From Bacteroidales bacterium (lineage in GTDB: Bacteria; Bacteroidota; Bacteroidia; Bacteroidales; UBA932), in contig JAGBVR010000010.1 of the NCBI GenBank assembly GCA_017630215.1, positions 1 through 64,000 of the forward strand: 64,000 bases of DNA, read 5' to 3'. Positions within the stretch are counted from its first letter, which is position 1; the number at the start of each line of letters is the position of its first letter. A program made the translations under genes and the position numbers. This document shows positions 24,989 through 34,897 of this stretch, piece by piece. The notes below the pieces were generated by a model. The model ran no database searches and was not told where the DNA came from. It saw nothing but the letters and a program-made list of their open reading frames with translations.

Positions 24989-26347
24989 CTATTTGATAAG
25001 ATCATCCAATCTTCTGAAGATGCTAAGGCGAAGCTTGCACAATTCCCTGATCTTCTTCTTGTTCTTAGGAGCAATGAAATTACATGTACCCAAAAACTTC
25101 ATGAATAGTCTCATATAATTCCACGCGAGAATAAACATCATTGGAAAAGCAATAAAATAGCCAAGCGCCCACCAGAATCCTACAAGCACCCAAAGAAGCA
25201 CCACCGGTAATATCAGGCATATCGGGATAGTGACAAGAGCACTGACCGCGACTCTGAAAGTGCTTATGAACATCTGGTCCTTGATCATTTTCTTTAAAAA
25301 GATCTCCGGAACGATAAAGAGAAGAGCGGTCGGGATAATTGATACGATAAACAGTGGCAACAGAACCAGAAGACCGATTCCACGTAAAAGAGCAGCTTCC
25401 AGATGTGGATTATGTCTGAAAAGCCAATCTCTGATATTGAGCTGCCTGATTCCCTCCATAAGTCTGGCTGTATCATTGTAAAGATCCTCCATCTTCTCCG
25501 GATGTTTTTCCGAAGCCTTCTGGAGATCATTTACGAGACTCTGATCGGAAAGCAGACGCGATGGAAGATAATTCTTCTTATATCCGTGTTCACGGGCATA
25601 TTTCTTACCATATTCATTTTCACGAAGCCAGTCGATCTGATCATAATGCTCGACATCGTCAATATGAAGCATCATCTCCTTGATCTGACTGTGCACCAGT
25701 GAATTGACCTCCATCATTGTCGCTCTCGGCTCGTTTTGATAACGCTCATAGTAAGGCTTCAGAGATATCGGCTTACCAAATCTGATAAGCATCTCTGTCC
25801 TGGCGTGGAAATAATTTGAATAATGATTACACGATGGCAGAATCATCACGTCGTCCTTGAATCCCATCTTTTCAGCTGCACCAAAGGCAATCCTCAGGTA
25901 TCCAAGCTTGAAGGTGCCAAGCCATCTTTTATCCTGATGTCCACCTTCCGGATAAAGCATCACTGTCTCTCCATCCATCAACGCATTGCCGGCATCCTCA
26001 AACGTCTCGGAATTCTTGCGGACATGTGCCAATCCCTCATAACCCATGCGATAAGCAGGGAGAAGGCCCATTGCACGAAGTGCCTTATTGAATATCGGAT
26101 TATTGAATACATTCGCTCTGGCAAGAAAATTCATCCTTCGGTCAGTCAGTTGAAGACAGACGCACAGGGGATCATTCAGACAGTTCTGGTGATTTGATAC
26201 AATAACTGTTGGCGTACCATTGACAGGCACATTCTCAAGTCCCAGGACATGCTCCTTCTTGAAATACAATCCGGAGTTGACAAACTGGAGATAAGCTCGG
26301 AATGCTTTGAGAAACAGAGAGTGATCTCTTGGATTGGACTTTTTCAT
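24989..26347 (-). CDS. PlsC-type glycerophospholipid acyltransferase with C-terminal membrane region
   Basis: 452 residues. The acyltransferase domain (about 40-240) has the catalytic NH-x4-D motif in SNHQNCLNDPL and the glycerol-phosphate motif YPEGGHQDKRW. Two to four membrane helices follow at about 305-435, which are not part of classic PlsC. It probably acylates a lysophosphatidate-like acceptor at the inner membrane. A second, differently built acyltransferase is at 61188-62360. Confidence 0.87.
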   Translation of the reverse strand: MKKSNPRDHSLFLKAFRAYLQFVNSGLYFKKEHVLGLENVPVNGTPTVIVSNHQNCLNDPLCVCLQLTDRRMNFLARANVFNNPIFNKALRAMGLLPAYRMGYEGLAHVRKNSETFEDAGNALMDGETVMLYPEGGHQDKRWLGTFKLGYLRIAFGAAEKMGFKDDVMILPSCNHYSNYFHARTEMLIRFGKPISLKPYYERYQNEPRATMMEVNSLVHSQIKEMMLHIDDVEHYDQIDWLRENEYGKKYAREHGYKKNYLPSRLLSDQSLVNDLQKASEKHPEKMEDLYNDTARLMEGIRQLNIRDWLFRHNPHLEAALLRGIGLLVLLPLFIVSIIPTALLFIVPEIFLKKMIKDQMFISTFRVAVSALVTIPICLILPVVLLWVLVGFWWALGYFIAFPMMFILAWNYMRLFMKFLGTCNFIAPKNKKKIRELCKLRLSIFRRLDDLIK

Positions 26348-26397
26348 ATCTGGTCAGGTTTAGTACAACTTTCCCTGCAGATCAACTGCGGGGAAAG

Positions 26398-26405
26398 CAA
26401 AATTA
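26398..26405 (-). promoter_or_regulatory. -7 box of the PlsC-like gene
   Basis: TAATTTTG on the minus strand, 50 nt before the ATG. Confidence 0.4.
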
Positions 26406-26435
26406 CGAATATTTATGAAAATTCCAACGACCCGA

Positions 26436-27440
26436 CTATTCGCCAGCCTTCTTCTGAAGATACTCCTTGAAGAATCGTCCCTGAGTCGATGGGGTAAAAT
26501 CCCAGTCCGTAATCAGAGTAGGGGACCAGTCGGTATCAAAACACCATACTGTGAATGAAATACCTTTCTTTTCGAAATATTCTGTTATGTGATGTCCGTA
26601 TACGTCGGTGGAAATCACAGGGATATGCGCCCCTTTTTCATTTTCGAGACAGAAACCGATCTCTGTGCAGATGACAGGATAAGTATCCGCTACATAACCG
26701 AAATCAGCCTCCCACTGTTCTTCCCAAGGCTGCTCACGCTTCATCGGATAAGGATGTGATACATAAGCTACATTAGGACGGTCAATCGGAGCTGCAGCCA
26801 CCGGAGTCAGATCATAAGCCCAATTGAATCCTGCGCAAAGGCAGACAGCATTCGGATTATATACACGGATCGTATCAATAATCTGTTCCTGAATACCTTT
26901 CCATTCCTCCCATGTGCATTCTCCTGTATCAGGACCTGTAACCGTAGGTTCATTGTAGAGTTCATACAAAGCTACCGTAGGTTCGTCAGAATATCTTTGA
27001 GCAACTGTACGCCAGAATTTGAAAGTCTCCTCCAGATCAGTGTTGTACATCTCATTTGTGAACTTTGCATCCTTCAGATTACCGATTGAATGCCAGTCCA
27101 TTATGACGTACATGCCGTGAAGTTTCGCCCATTCAACTCCCTTGTCCATAGCTTCAAATGCGGCATCCCATCCCATCATGTTCAGATGGGCCGGATGAAC
27201 AGCGAATCTTACTACATTTGCCCCCCAGTCAGCCGCTTCCGCAAAATATCGCTCGTTCCATTGTCCGTCACTGACAAGTTTCACAGGATCTGAAAAACAA
27301 AGTCCTCTGAATACGAGTTCATTTCCCTGAGGATCAATGAACTTATTTCCTTCCACCTTTACCCAGGCATTGTTGGATGTATGCGATGTGCATGCAGCCA
27401 TAATAACAGCTGCTATAAACATCAGGACAGTCTTTTTCAT
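26436..27440 (-). CDS. Glycoside hydrolase family 5 lipoprotein
   Basis: 334 residues with a lipoprotein signal (lipobox around IMAACTS, cysteine at 17). The TIM-barrel GH5 signatures are clear: VVRFAVHP, VIMDWHSIG, the acid/base glutamate in YELYNEPTV (about 164) and the nucleophile in VICTEIGF (about 259). GH5 covers endo-beta-glucanases, mannanases and others; specificity cannot be read from sequence alone. It follows the GH13 lipoprotein by 25 bp in one operon, so the two probably act on the same periplasmic or surface glycan pool. Confidence 0.9.
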   Translation of the reverse strand: MKKTVLMFIAAVIMAACTSHTSNNAWVKVEGNKFIDPQGNELVFRGLCFSDPVKLVSDGQWNERYFAEAADWGANVVRFAVHPAHLNMMGWDAAFEAMDKGVEWAKLHGMYVIMDWHSIGNLKDAKFTNEMYNTDLEETFKFWRTVAQRYSDEPTVALYELYNEPTVTGPDTGECTWEEWKGIQEQIIDTIRVYNPNAVCLCAGFNWAYDLTPVAAAPIDRPNVAYVSHPYPMKREQPWEEQWEADFGYVADTYPVICTEIGFCLENEKGAHIPVISTDVYGHHITEYFEKKGISFTVWCFDTDWSPTLITDWDFTPSTQGRFFKEYLQKKAGE

Positions 27441-27465
27441 AGCAATTGGTTGTTAGTCAGCAAAT

Positions 27466-28905
27466 TTATTTTACAATGATATATGTTGTCTCAGGAGCGG
27501 CAGTTCCCTGAAGAACACCATTGTTGACAGTAAACAGATTACCGTAAACTGTATCATGGTATTCGCCGTCAGGAAGGGCTGTAGGAAGTTCTACTGTATT
27601 GGACTCGAGAGCGAAATTGATTACAGCAGCACCCTTGTCACCTCTGTTTACAACAACAATTTCACCATCCTCAGAGATGCGGATATCCTCTATCTGACCA
27701 TTCATTGCCTGGCGGAACTTATTGACAGCCACTACTTCAGGATGGAAGAACTCATCATTTCCACGAGCTCCGAGAAGGTTGTCACCATAATAATTTTCGC
27801 GTGTAGAATTCATCGGACGGCTGTAGAAGAGAGGAGTACCGTTCTGACGTGCTGTAAGAAGAACCCATGCGGTACGGATCTGCGAGTCTGTAAGATCTGC
27901 TGTCTCATTTGCATTGCAATATGTGTCGTGGCTCTCTACCCATGTAGTAAGATATTCAGGGGCAGCGCTATGATACCAAGATAATATGTCAATATCTTTA
28001 GCACTATGATTCTCAATCACTTTGCAAAGAATATGTCCATAAGTCGAAGCTGTCTGTCCGAAATATCCGGCATATTCAGCCTCTGGCACACCGCCACCCT
28101 GAAGAACCTCTCCATATACGAAGAGACTGTCATAAGGAATGCACAATGACACGCCAAGAACCTCCTTACGACCTGTGGCAACATCCCAGAAATCGTTTTC
28201 TGTAACACCTGCCTCTGTGTCAAGAGGGTCTGAATGAACTCCGATATGCTTTGCCGTATCATAACGGAATCCGCGTACACCCATCTCGATAAGTTTGTTG
28301 ACAAACTGCATGTAATACTTCTGGAAATGAGGATTCTCTGTGTTTACATCCGGAAGACCACCTACACCCTGATGAGTGCACTGCTGACGGTCACTGTAAT
28401 TTCTGATACCCTCGAGACCTTTTGTATGGAACATCTTGTCACGTCCACCTACTGCTGCGTAGAATTCCTCGGAAACAAGATCGATATCAAATGCTGTATG
28501 ATTAGGGAGAACATCTACCAGGACGCGGATGTCATACTTCTTAGCAGAATCAAGCATCGCCTTCATTTCAGCTTCTGTTCCAAGGATATTGTTGCCGATT
28601 GTCCAGTCTGTAGGCTGATAATAATGGTACCAGTTACCTTCTTTTGCATCAAGAATCTTGATATTGGCTCCTTCAGGGCTGAAGCAGGCATTCACCGGTG
28701 ATGTCTGAAGCATGGTATAACCAGACTCAGCGATCAACTTCATGTTCTCTGCGATAGTGGGGAAGTTCCAGCTCCATGTATGCAGAATGATTTCCGTATT
28801 GGTAGCATTAGGATCGTGGGTCATGCGGTCCACAAGATTTGTAGTTGTGCTTGTTGAGCAGGCAACAAGGCCAAGGCACGCAATTGCTGTAAGAATTTTT
28901 TTCAT
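27466..28905 (-). CDS. Alpha-amylase family (GH13) lipoprotein
   Basis: 479 residues with a lipobox (GLVACST, cysteine at 16). The four GH13 regions are present: DVLPNHT (about 136), GFRYDTAKHI with the nucleophile aspartate (about 217), VYGEVLQ with the acid glutamate (about 266) and WVESHDTY with the transition-state aspartate (about 327). A beta-sandwich domain closes the protein. It cleaves alpha-glucans outside the cytoplasm. It is not in a canonical susCD locus; the partner genes are a small conserved hypothetical upstream and GH5 downstream. Confidence 0.9.
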   Translation of the reverse strand: MKKILTAIACLGLVACSTSTTTNLVDRMTHDPNATNTEIILHTWSWNFPTIAENMKLIAESGYTMLQTSPVNACFSPEGANIKILDAKEGNWYHYYQPTDWTIGNNILGTEAEMKAMLDSAKKYDIRVLVDVLPNHTAFDIDLVSEEFYAAVGGRDKMFHTKGLEGIRNYSDRQQCTHQGVGGLPDVNTENPHFQKYYMQFVNKLIEMGVRGFRYDTAKHIGVHSDPLDTEAGVTENDFWDVATGRKEVLGVSLCIPYDSLFVYGEVLQGGGVPEAEYAGYFGQTASTYGHILCKVIENHSAKDIDILSWYHSAAPEYLTTWVESHDTYCNANETADLTDSQIRTAWVLLTARQNGTPLFYSRPMNSTRENYYGDNLLGARGNDEFFHPEVVAVNKFRQAMNGQIEDIRISEDGEIVVVNRGDKGAAVINFALESNTVELPTALPDGEYHDTVYGNLFTVNNGVLQGTAAPETTYIIVK

Positions 28906-28931
28906 GATTGTAAGTTTATTAATTCAGAATA

Positions 28932-29396
28932 TTATTCGACATCAAGATATTCTTCTACAAAGTCGACGAGGCTTTGCAGTTCGTCATTATTAGCGGCACA
29001 GACAAGTACAGTCAAGAGATTATTCTTGCCCTTTGAAGGAATATCGAGGCAGAAAAAGAAGCAAGGAAGATCGTCGTCTGTCCATACATTGAAACCGTAT
29101 GCGACATGATTCTTGAAGTCGAATGAGATTATCGGCTCATCATTCGCGTCCAGATCTTCTTCATTCATAACATCTTCATAGGCTCTGGACGCCTCAAGGT
29201 AAGCATCAGAACCTTCAGGTATCACACCCCAGCTGACATCTATGCTTCTTACATCTCTTCCTCTGGCATTCACACTCAAAGTATAAGATCTGCTTCCATC
29301 CTCTTCGAGATAGGTCTCTGTCTCTACACCCCATATTTCCGGAACCTGCATTGAGATTCCTTCATAATGAACTTGTTTTAAAGATACTTTCTTCAT
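28932..29396 (-). CDS. Hypothetical cytosolic protein heading the GH13-GH5 operon
   Basis: 154 residues from the ATG at 29396 (MKKVSLKQVHYEG); the 19 codons before it precede the promoter box and are rejected. It is acidic, has no signal or membrane segment, and alternates beta stretches (SYTLSVNARG, ISFDFKNHVAYGF) with a final helix. I do not recognise a named domain. It lies 26 bp before the GH13 gene. Confidence 0.7.
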   Translation of the reverse strand: MKKVSLKQVHYEGISMQVPEIWGVETETYLEEDGSRSYTLSVNARGRDVRSIDVSWGVIPEGSDAYLEASRAYEDVMNEEDLDANDEPIISFDFKNHVAYGFNVWTDDDLPCFFFCLDIPSKGKNNLLTVLVCAANNDELQSLVDFVEEYLDVE

Positions 29397-29422
29397 ATAT
29401 GATTTTGATTTTCTTCTATTTT

Positions 29423-29430
29423 CAAAGATA
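29423..29430 (-). promoter_or_regulatory. -7 box of the hypothetical-GH13-GH5 operon
   Basis: TATCTTTG on the minus strand, 26 nt before the selected ATG and inside the rejected longer frame. Confidence 0.55.
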
Positions 29431-29503
29431 GAAACTTTCGGCAATCTATACAAGATGAAACGGTTTTTATGGGTATTTTCTTCCGGAATTGAAGAGAAAT
29501 TGT

Positions 29504-29511
29504 TAGATTTG
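29504..29511 (+). promoter_or_regulatory. -7 box of pta
   Basis: TAGATTTG, about 40 nt before the pta ATG. Confidence 0.5.
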
Positions 29512-29551
29512 CAAGATATGTGCTTAGAGTATTAACTTAAATAATGATATT

Positions 29552-30559
29552 ATGACACTTATTGAAAGCATCATTGCACGCGCAAAGTCAAACAAGCAGC
29601 GCATCGTGCTTCCTGAATCTCTTGAAGAGCGTACACTCACTGCAGCGGATATGGCGCTCGCTGATGAGATTGCAGACATCATCCTCATCGGTAATCCTGA
29701 CGAGATCTTCGCTCTTGCAGAAAAGCTCGGCCTCAAGAATATCGGCAAAGCAACAATCATTGATCCTGCAACAAGCGAAAAGACTGCAGAATATGCAAAC
29801 CTTCTTTATGAACTCCGCAAGAGCAAGGGCATGACTCCGGAAAAGGCTGCACAACAGGTGCTTGACCCTCTTTATTTCGGATGCCTCATCATCAAGAGCG
29901 GAGATGCTGACGGACAGATCAGCGGTGCTCTTTCTACTACAGGAGAGACTCTCCGTCCAGCACTTCAGATCATCAAATGTGCTCCAGGCATCACTTGCGT
30001 CAGCGGTGCAATGCTTATGATTACTCAGACTCCTCAGTACGGTGAAAACGGCGTTCTAGTTGTAGGTGACGTAGCCGTAACTCCTATGCCGGACGCTTCT
30101 CAGCTTGCTCAGATAGCAGTTTGCACAGCTCAGACAGCAAAGAGTGTTGCCGGATTCGCAGATCCTAGAGTGGCTATGCTTTCATTCTCTACAATGGGTT
30201 CTGCAAAGCACGAGGTTGTGGACAAGGTAATCGAAGCTACAAAGCTTGCAAGAGAACTTGACCCTTCACTCAAGGTAGAAGGTGAGCTCCAGGCTGATGC
30301 TGCTCTTGTTCCTTCTGTAGGACAGAAGAAAGCCCCAGGTTCAGAGATCGCAGGTCACGCAAATGTACTTGTATTCCCATGCCTCGAGGTTGGTAACATC
30401 GCTTACAAGCTCGTTCAGAGACTCGGCGGCGCCGATGCGATCGGTCCTATCCTCCAGGGTATAGCCCGTCCGGTGAACGACCTCAGCCGCGGCTGCTCTG
30501 TAGATGACATCTACAAGATGGTAGCTATCACAGCATGCCAGGCAATGGACGCAAAGTAA
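29552..30559 (+). CDS. pta: Phosphate acetyltransferase
   Basis: 335 residues, the length of the short Pta without the N-terminal regulatory domain. Converts acetyl-CoA and phosphate to acetyl phosphate in acetate fermentation. Conserved blocks: RIVLPESLEERTL, GALSTTGETLRPALQ, ALLSFST-type strand (VAMLSFSTMGSA) and VEGELQADAALVP near the C-terminal core. No ackA is beside it. A strong terminator follows. Confidence 0.95.
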   Translation: MTLIESIIARAKSNKQRIVLPESLEERTLTAADMALADEIADIILIGNPDEIFALAEKLGLKNIGKATIIDPATSEKTAEYANLLYELRKSKGMTPEKAAQQVLDPLYFGCLIIKSGDADGQISGALSTTGETLRPALQIIKCAPGITCVSGAMLMITQTPQYGENGVLVVGDVAVTPMPDASQLAQIAVCTAQTAKSVAGFADPRVAMLSFSTMGSAKHEVVDKVIEATKLARELDPSLKVEGELQADAALVPSVGQKKAPGSEIAGHANVLVFPCLEVGNIAYKLVQRLGGADAIGPILQGIARPVNDLSRGCSVDDIYKMVAITACQAMDAK

Positions 30560-30576
30560 GATTTCCATACAATAAT

Positions 30577-30612
30577 AAACGGTGTAATCTTTCTGCAGAT
30601 TACACCGTTTTA
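30577..30612. terminator. Bidirectional terminator between pta and potD
   Basis: AAACGGTGTAATC pairs perfectly with GATTACACCGTTT over an 8-nt loop, with A-rich and T-rich flanks serving both convergent genes. Confidence 0.85.
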
Positions 30613-30613
30613 T

Positions 30614-31921
30614 TTATGCTCTTTTTCTACGTTTCATTGCATATCGTCTTCTTCTATAACGTTTCTTGGCATATTTGACTATAAGAGCTGCAATCAGTGC
30701 CAGGAATACAATACATATAAGGGTATATGTCCATACAGAAGCACTGTCACCCTTCACACGAGACCACATCTTGAGAAGATCCTCTGTTCCGCTGTCATGC
30801 ATCATACCGCAGCGTGACATGATTCTTTTATCCGGATACATCACTGGATTCACACATACGCTATCAGCCTGCTCACCGAAGAAATAAGAAACATCAATAG
30901 GATCAAATGACTCTGGATCCGACATTGCATCAAGTATTTCCTGTCCTCCTATCGTACTCACATAACCGCTGACATCCATATTCCTGACAGCGTTCTCCGG
31001 CATACACATATAATTGATGAAATAGCTGGCTGCTTTTATATTCTTCGCATATTTTGGTATTACCCAGCCATCAAACCAAACAGAGCTTCCGGTTTCAGGT
31101 ATGGCATACTTCAGTTCCAGCCCTATCTCCGCTGCTTCATCGATAGCCCACTGAGCATCTCCACTCCAAGAAAGATTAAGCCAAGCTAACTCTTTGGTCA
31201 TCTGGTCCTTTCCAAAGTCAGCCTCCCATCCTGCCACATTATCCTTGAAAGAGTTGAGATATTCTTCCACCTTTGCAATAGACTCTGCCGAGGCATCAAA
31301 TCCAATAGTCTGCAGATCCTTGCGACCAGACTCTACCTGATCTATATAGAATGAAATAAGAAGGGAAGTGTATACGTCTCTGAAAGCATCCTTGACCAAT
31401 ATCTTACCGGCAAATTCCGGATTAAGGAGTACATCCCAAGTCTTTACGTCTTCATCACTTACATACTTAGGATTATAAAGCAAACCGGTGGTTCCCCACA
31501 TATATCCTACGGAGTAATCATTGGCATTTCTGCCTCCACCTTCGATCTTGCTGAATACCTCATCCATTATATAAGGAGATACATTGCCGATATAATCAGG
31601 AGTATTTCCAAAATCCCTGCTGATAGGAAGCAGCAGATCATTTCTGAGCATTCGTTCAATGATATAGTCTGATGGACATGCAACATCATAATCTTCGTGA
31701 CCAAGCTCGATCTTCGAAAGCATGGTTTCATTGATATCAAATGTCTGATACACAACTTCCACCTTTTCACCAGTCTGTTCTTCATACCACTGCTCAAACT
31801 CACCGATAAGCTCCTCATCGATGTAGTCAGCCCAGTTATAGACTTTCAATATATGGTCTCTATCCTCGGAGCAGCCGCAGATCATAAGCGCCGCCAAGGT
31901 CGCAATAAAGAATTTCTTCAT
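30614..31921 (-). CDS. potD: Polyamine-binding lipoprotein PotD with C-terminal membrane helix
   Basis: 435 residues. A lipobox (MICGCSE, cysteine 17) is followed by the PotD/PotF fold: LKVYNWADYIDEELIGEFE, YDVACPSDYIIERM and VWFDGWVIPKYAKN. Unusually, residues about 400-420 form a hydrophobic helix (TLICIVFLALIAALIV) followed by a very basic tail (KKRYRRRRYAMKRRKRA), so the protein may be anchored at both ends. Last gene of the porin-potABCD operon. Confidence 0.9.
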   Translation of the reverse strand: MKKFFIATLAALMICGCSEDRDHILKVYNWADYIDEELIGEFEQWYEEQTGEKVEVVYQTFDINETMLSKIELGHEDYDVACPSDYIIERMLRNDLLLPISRDFGNTPDYIGNVSPYIMDEVFSKIEGGGRNANDYSVGYMWGTTGLLYNPKYVSDEDVKTWDVLLNPEFAGKILVKDAFRDVYTSLLISFYIDQVESGRKDLQTIGFDASAESIAKVEEYLNSFKDNVAGWEADFGKDQMTKELAWLNLSWSGDAQWAIDEAAEIGLELKYAIPETGSSVWFDGWVIPKYAKNIKAASYFINYMCMPENAVRNMDVSGYVSTIGGQEILDAMSDPESFDPIDVSYFFGEQADSVCVNPVMYPDKRIMSRCGMMHDSGTEDLLKMWSRVKGDSASVWTYTLICIVFLALIAALIVKYAKKRYRRRRYAMKRRKRA

Positions 31922-31922
31922 T

Positions 31923-32726
31923 TTACTTCTCTTCGGTGTTTGAGTTACGCATCTGCCTGATATTGATCACAATAAGAAGAATAAGGATACCAACAAAAAG
32001 AAGGGTGATCAATGGTCTGAGTTCTGGTGTAAGACCGCCTTTTCTGGCATCAGTATAAATATATGTAGACAGCGTGTCAAGTCCAATAGTTCCTCTTGTG
32101 AAGAATGTTACTGCAAAATCATCCAGCGACATCGTGAATGCCATAATGAATCCTGAAATCATCCCCGGCTTGAGGAGAGGAATCAGGACCTTTCTCAGCG
32201 CCTGGAAAGGAGTCGCCCCAAGATCAAGGGCTGCCTCGTACACATTAGGATTCATCTGGGTCAATTTCGGAAGCACATTGAGTACAACATACGGAGTACA
32301 GAAAGTGATATGAGCCAGTACTACAGTCAGATAACCTTGACTGATATGAAGGAACACAAAGAGAAGGAAGAGGGACACACCAGTGATTATATCCGGATTC
32401 AGCATAGGGATATTATTCAGCAGAGTGATTGCCTGTTTGGTCTTTCCTCGCATATTATGTATTCCGATAGCGGCAATTGTACCCAGCAATGTAGATACCA
32501 CAGCAGCTATCAATGCTATGATCAATGTGTTCTCTATGGCAAGCATCAGCGAACCGGTACCCTGCATGTCACCAGTAAACAGATTCGAATAAAGTTTGGT
32601 AGAGAAGCCGGTCCAATTACCCAGAACCTTGCTCTCAGTAAAGGAGAAGACTGCAATGAAAACGATTGGCGCATAAAGAATTATGAGCAGCAGCCATATA
32701 TAACATTGTGCAAAGATTCTCTTCAT
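31923..32726 (-). CDS. potC: Spermidine/putrescine ABC transporter permease PotC
   Basis: 267 residues with six membrane helices and the permease-ATPase coupling loop (EAALDLGATPFQALRKVLIP, about 150-170). It adjoins potB by 2 bp and potD by 1 bp. Forms the inner-membrane channel together with PotB. Confidence 0.93.
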   Translation of the reverse strand: MKRIFAQCYIWLLLIILYAPIVFIAVFSFTESKVLGNWTGFSTKLYSNLFTGDMQGTGSLMLAIENTLIIALIAAVVSTLLGTIAAIGIHNMRGKTKQAITLLNNIPMLNPDIITGVSLFLLFVFLHISQGYLTVVLAHITFCTPYVVLNVLPKLTQMNPNVYEAALDLGATPFQALRKVLIPLLKPGMISGFIMAFTMSLDDFAVTFFTRGTIGLDTLSTYIYTDARKGGLTPELRPLITLLFVGILILLIVINIRQMRNSNTEEK

Positions 32727-32728
32727 AA

Positions 32729-33496
32729 CTATACTGTCCCTCCGCTGACTTCCTTCTTATTATCCTGCAGCAGGCTTGTCATACCTATGATTACGAGCAT
32801 GACAAGTGAAAGTGCAGCACCGTAGTTCCACATTGACGAATTGATGTTCTCCTGGATGATGGTACCGAAGAGCTTGATCTTGTTGTTGGTAAGGAATTCT
32901 GAAATCGCGAAAGTGCTGACTGTCGGCATGAATACCATCATCACTCCACTGATCACGCCAGGCATTGAAAGCGGCACCTGAACCTTCCAGAATACTTGCC
33001 ATGGAGTCGCTCCAAGGTCGGCTGCTGCTTCCATATATGACTTATCCATCTTATTGAGTATGTTATAGATAGGATATATCATAAACGGAAGATAATCATA
33101 CACCATACCCACTAGAAGGGTTCCTTTTCCAAGCTGGATTCCCAACATATGGAAAAGTTCCGCAGTTGCCAATGTCCTCATCAAGGCATTTATCCACATC
33201 GGCATGATAAATAGCACAATGGTCACAGCACTGCGATTGTATTTCTTGTTGGCAAGAATCCACGCTGCAGGATATCCGAGAAGGATACAGATTGCAGTGT
33301 TTTCTATTGCCACTTCAAGGGACAAGGCAAAAGTACCGATTGCATCTGCATCGGTAAAGAACTTTGTGAAGTTCGCCAGTGTGAAATTGCCTGAACCGTC
33401 CTGGAATGCATAAAGAATGATCAGGATCAGAGGCAGCGCGACAAACAATACCAGAAATATCGCGTAGGGCAGTGCCCAGCTTGATCTCTTATTCAT
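32729..33496 (-). CDS. potB: Spermidine/putrescine ABC transporter permease PotB
   Basis: 255 residues with six membrane helices and an EAA loop ([20 protein letters not shown], about 155-174). Its ATG overlaps the end of potA by 8 bp, showing translational coupling. Confidence 0.93.
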   Translation of the reverse strand: MNKRSSWALPYAIFLVLFVALPLILIILYAFQDGSGNFTLANFTKFFTDADAIGTFALSLEVAIENTAICILLGYPAAWILANKKYNRSAVTIVLFIMPMWINALMRTLATAELFHMLGIQLGKGTLLVGMVYDYLPFMIYPIYNILNKMDKSYMEAAADLGATPWQVFWKVQVPLSMPGVISGVMMVFMPTVSTFAISEFLTNNKIKLFGTIIQENINSSMWNYGAALSLVMLVIIGMTSLLQDNKKEVSGGTV

Positions 33497-34877
33497 CAGC
33501 CTTTATGATCTTAATGTCCTTAGGAAGAATGTTAATACCCACAAGGTCGCCCTTATCCCAGATGTCGTTGGTATCCACCCAGATATGGTAGCCATCATCC
33601 GTAAGGATAGTCAGATGATAATGGTCTCCTTTGTAAATGAGGAAGTGAACAAGTCCGGAAAGGGTTCCTTCTTCTGGATGGTCGATGAGGTCTACCTTGG
33701 AGAAGGCCACCTGAACCTTGACCTTTGCCCCCGTTTCAAATCCAGTAATTTCTTCGCACTCAAAGGTTTCATCCATAAATTTGACATGAGTGGCATCGAC
33801 GACCTCACCTTCAAACTCATTGCAGATTCTTTCCTTGTGCATTACCTGGATGTCAGCTGGTCTGATAAGAAGGCCCACTTCTGAGCCTGGCTCAAAAGCA
33901 TTGTAGTCCTGAACCATCAATTCATATCCCTTGTCTGAATCTACGAACATTTCATAATGGACACCCTTGAAAGTGCATGACTTGACCTTGCCGGTAAACT
34001 GTGCACCATCCAGCTTGTTCATTATATATATATCCTCCGGACGCACTACAACATCTACCTCGGTGTCTTCTCCAAACCCTTCATCCACACAGTCAAACTG
34101 ATGTCCGGCAAATTCCACAAGCCTGTCTTTCACCATTCTTCCATTAAGGATATTTGACTCACCTATGAAATCAGCGACAAATGAATTCTGAGGCTCATTA
34201 TAAATATCTGTAGGAGTGCCGATCTGCTGGATCTTACCCTCATTCATTACAATTATGGTGTCAGACAAAGTCAAGGCTTCCTCCTGATCGTGAGTCACAT
34301 ACACAAAGGTGATTCCCAGCTTCTTATGCATTTCCTTGAGCTCGATCTGCATATCCTTGCGCATCTTAAGGTCAAGGGCGGCAAGAGGCTCGTCAAGCAG
34401 AAGAACTTTAGGCTGATTAGCAATGGCTCTGGCTATAGCCACACGCTGTTGCTGACCGCCGGACAAAGACTCCACATCCCTGTCTTCATAGTCAGTCATA
34501 CTGACCATCCTGAGTACTTTCAGAACGATCTTGTCAATCTCGTCTGCCGGCACTTTCTGCAATTTCAGACCGAAAGCAATATTCTCATAGACATCAAGAT
34601 GTGGGAACAAAGCATAACGCTGGAATACCGTATTGACGGGACGCAGATGCGGTGGAACATTGGTTATATCCTCTCCATTGATGCATATATGCCCTTTGTC
34701 AGCTGTTCCGAAACCGGCAAGAAGACGAAGGAGGGTAGTCTTTCCGCATCCCGAAGGACCCAGAATAGTCACAAACTCACCTTTCTTGACATTTATGCTG
34801 ACATCATCAAGGATGCATTTGTCTCCAAAACTTTTCGAGATATTCTTTATCTCGATTATATATTCGTTGTTGTTCAT
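33489..34877 (-). CDS. potA: Spermidine/putrescine ABC transporter ATPase PotA, extended C-terminus
   Basis: 462 residues from the ATG at 34877; the upstream TTG is rejected. Walker [10 protein letters not shown], signature [14 protein letters not shown] and Walker [13 protein letters not shown] are intact in the first 240 residues. E. coli PotA has about 378 residues; here the C-terminus holds two similar TOBE-like modules, the first with [10 protein letters not shown] ... [10 protein letters not shown] and the second with [10 protein letters not shown] ... ILPKDIKII. The extra module could bind substrate or regulator. Starts 20 bp after the porin gene. Confidence 0.93.
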   Translation of the reverse strand: MNNNEYIIEIKNISKSFGDKCILDDVSINVKKGEFVTILGPSGCGKTTLLRLLAGFGTADKGHICINGEDITNVPPHLRPVNTVFQRYALFPHLDVYENIAFGLKLQKVPADEIDKIVLKVLRMVSMTDYEDRDVESLSGGQQQRVAIARAIANQPKVLLLDEPLAALDLKMRKDMQIELKEMHKKLGITFVYVTHDQEEALTLSDTIIVMNEGKIQQIGTPTDIYNEPQNSFVADFIGESNILNGRMVKDRLVEFAGHQFDCVDEGFGEDTEVDVVVRPEDIYIMNKLDGAQFTGKVKSCTFKGVHYEMFVDSDKGYELMVQDYNAFEPGSEVGLLIRPADIQVMHKERICNEFEGEVVDATHVKFMDETFECEEITGFETGAKVKVQVAFSKVDLIDHPEEGTLSGLVHFLIYKGDHYHLTILTDDGYHIWVDTNDIWDKGDLVGINILPKDIKIIKADE

Positions 34878-34897
34878 TTTCAATAGGTTTTAGAAGG

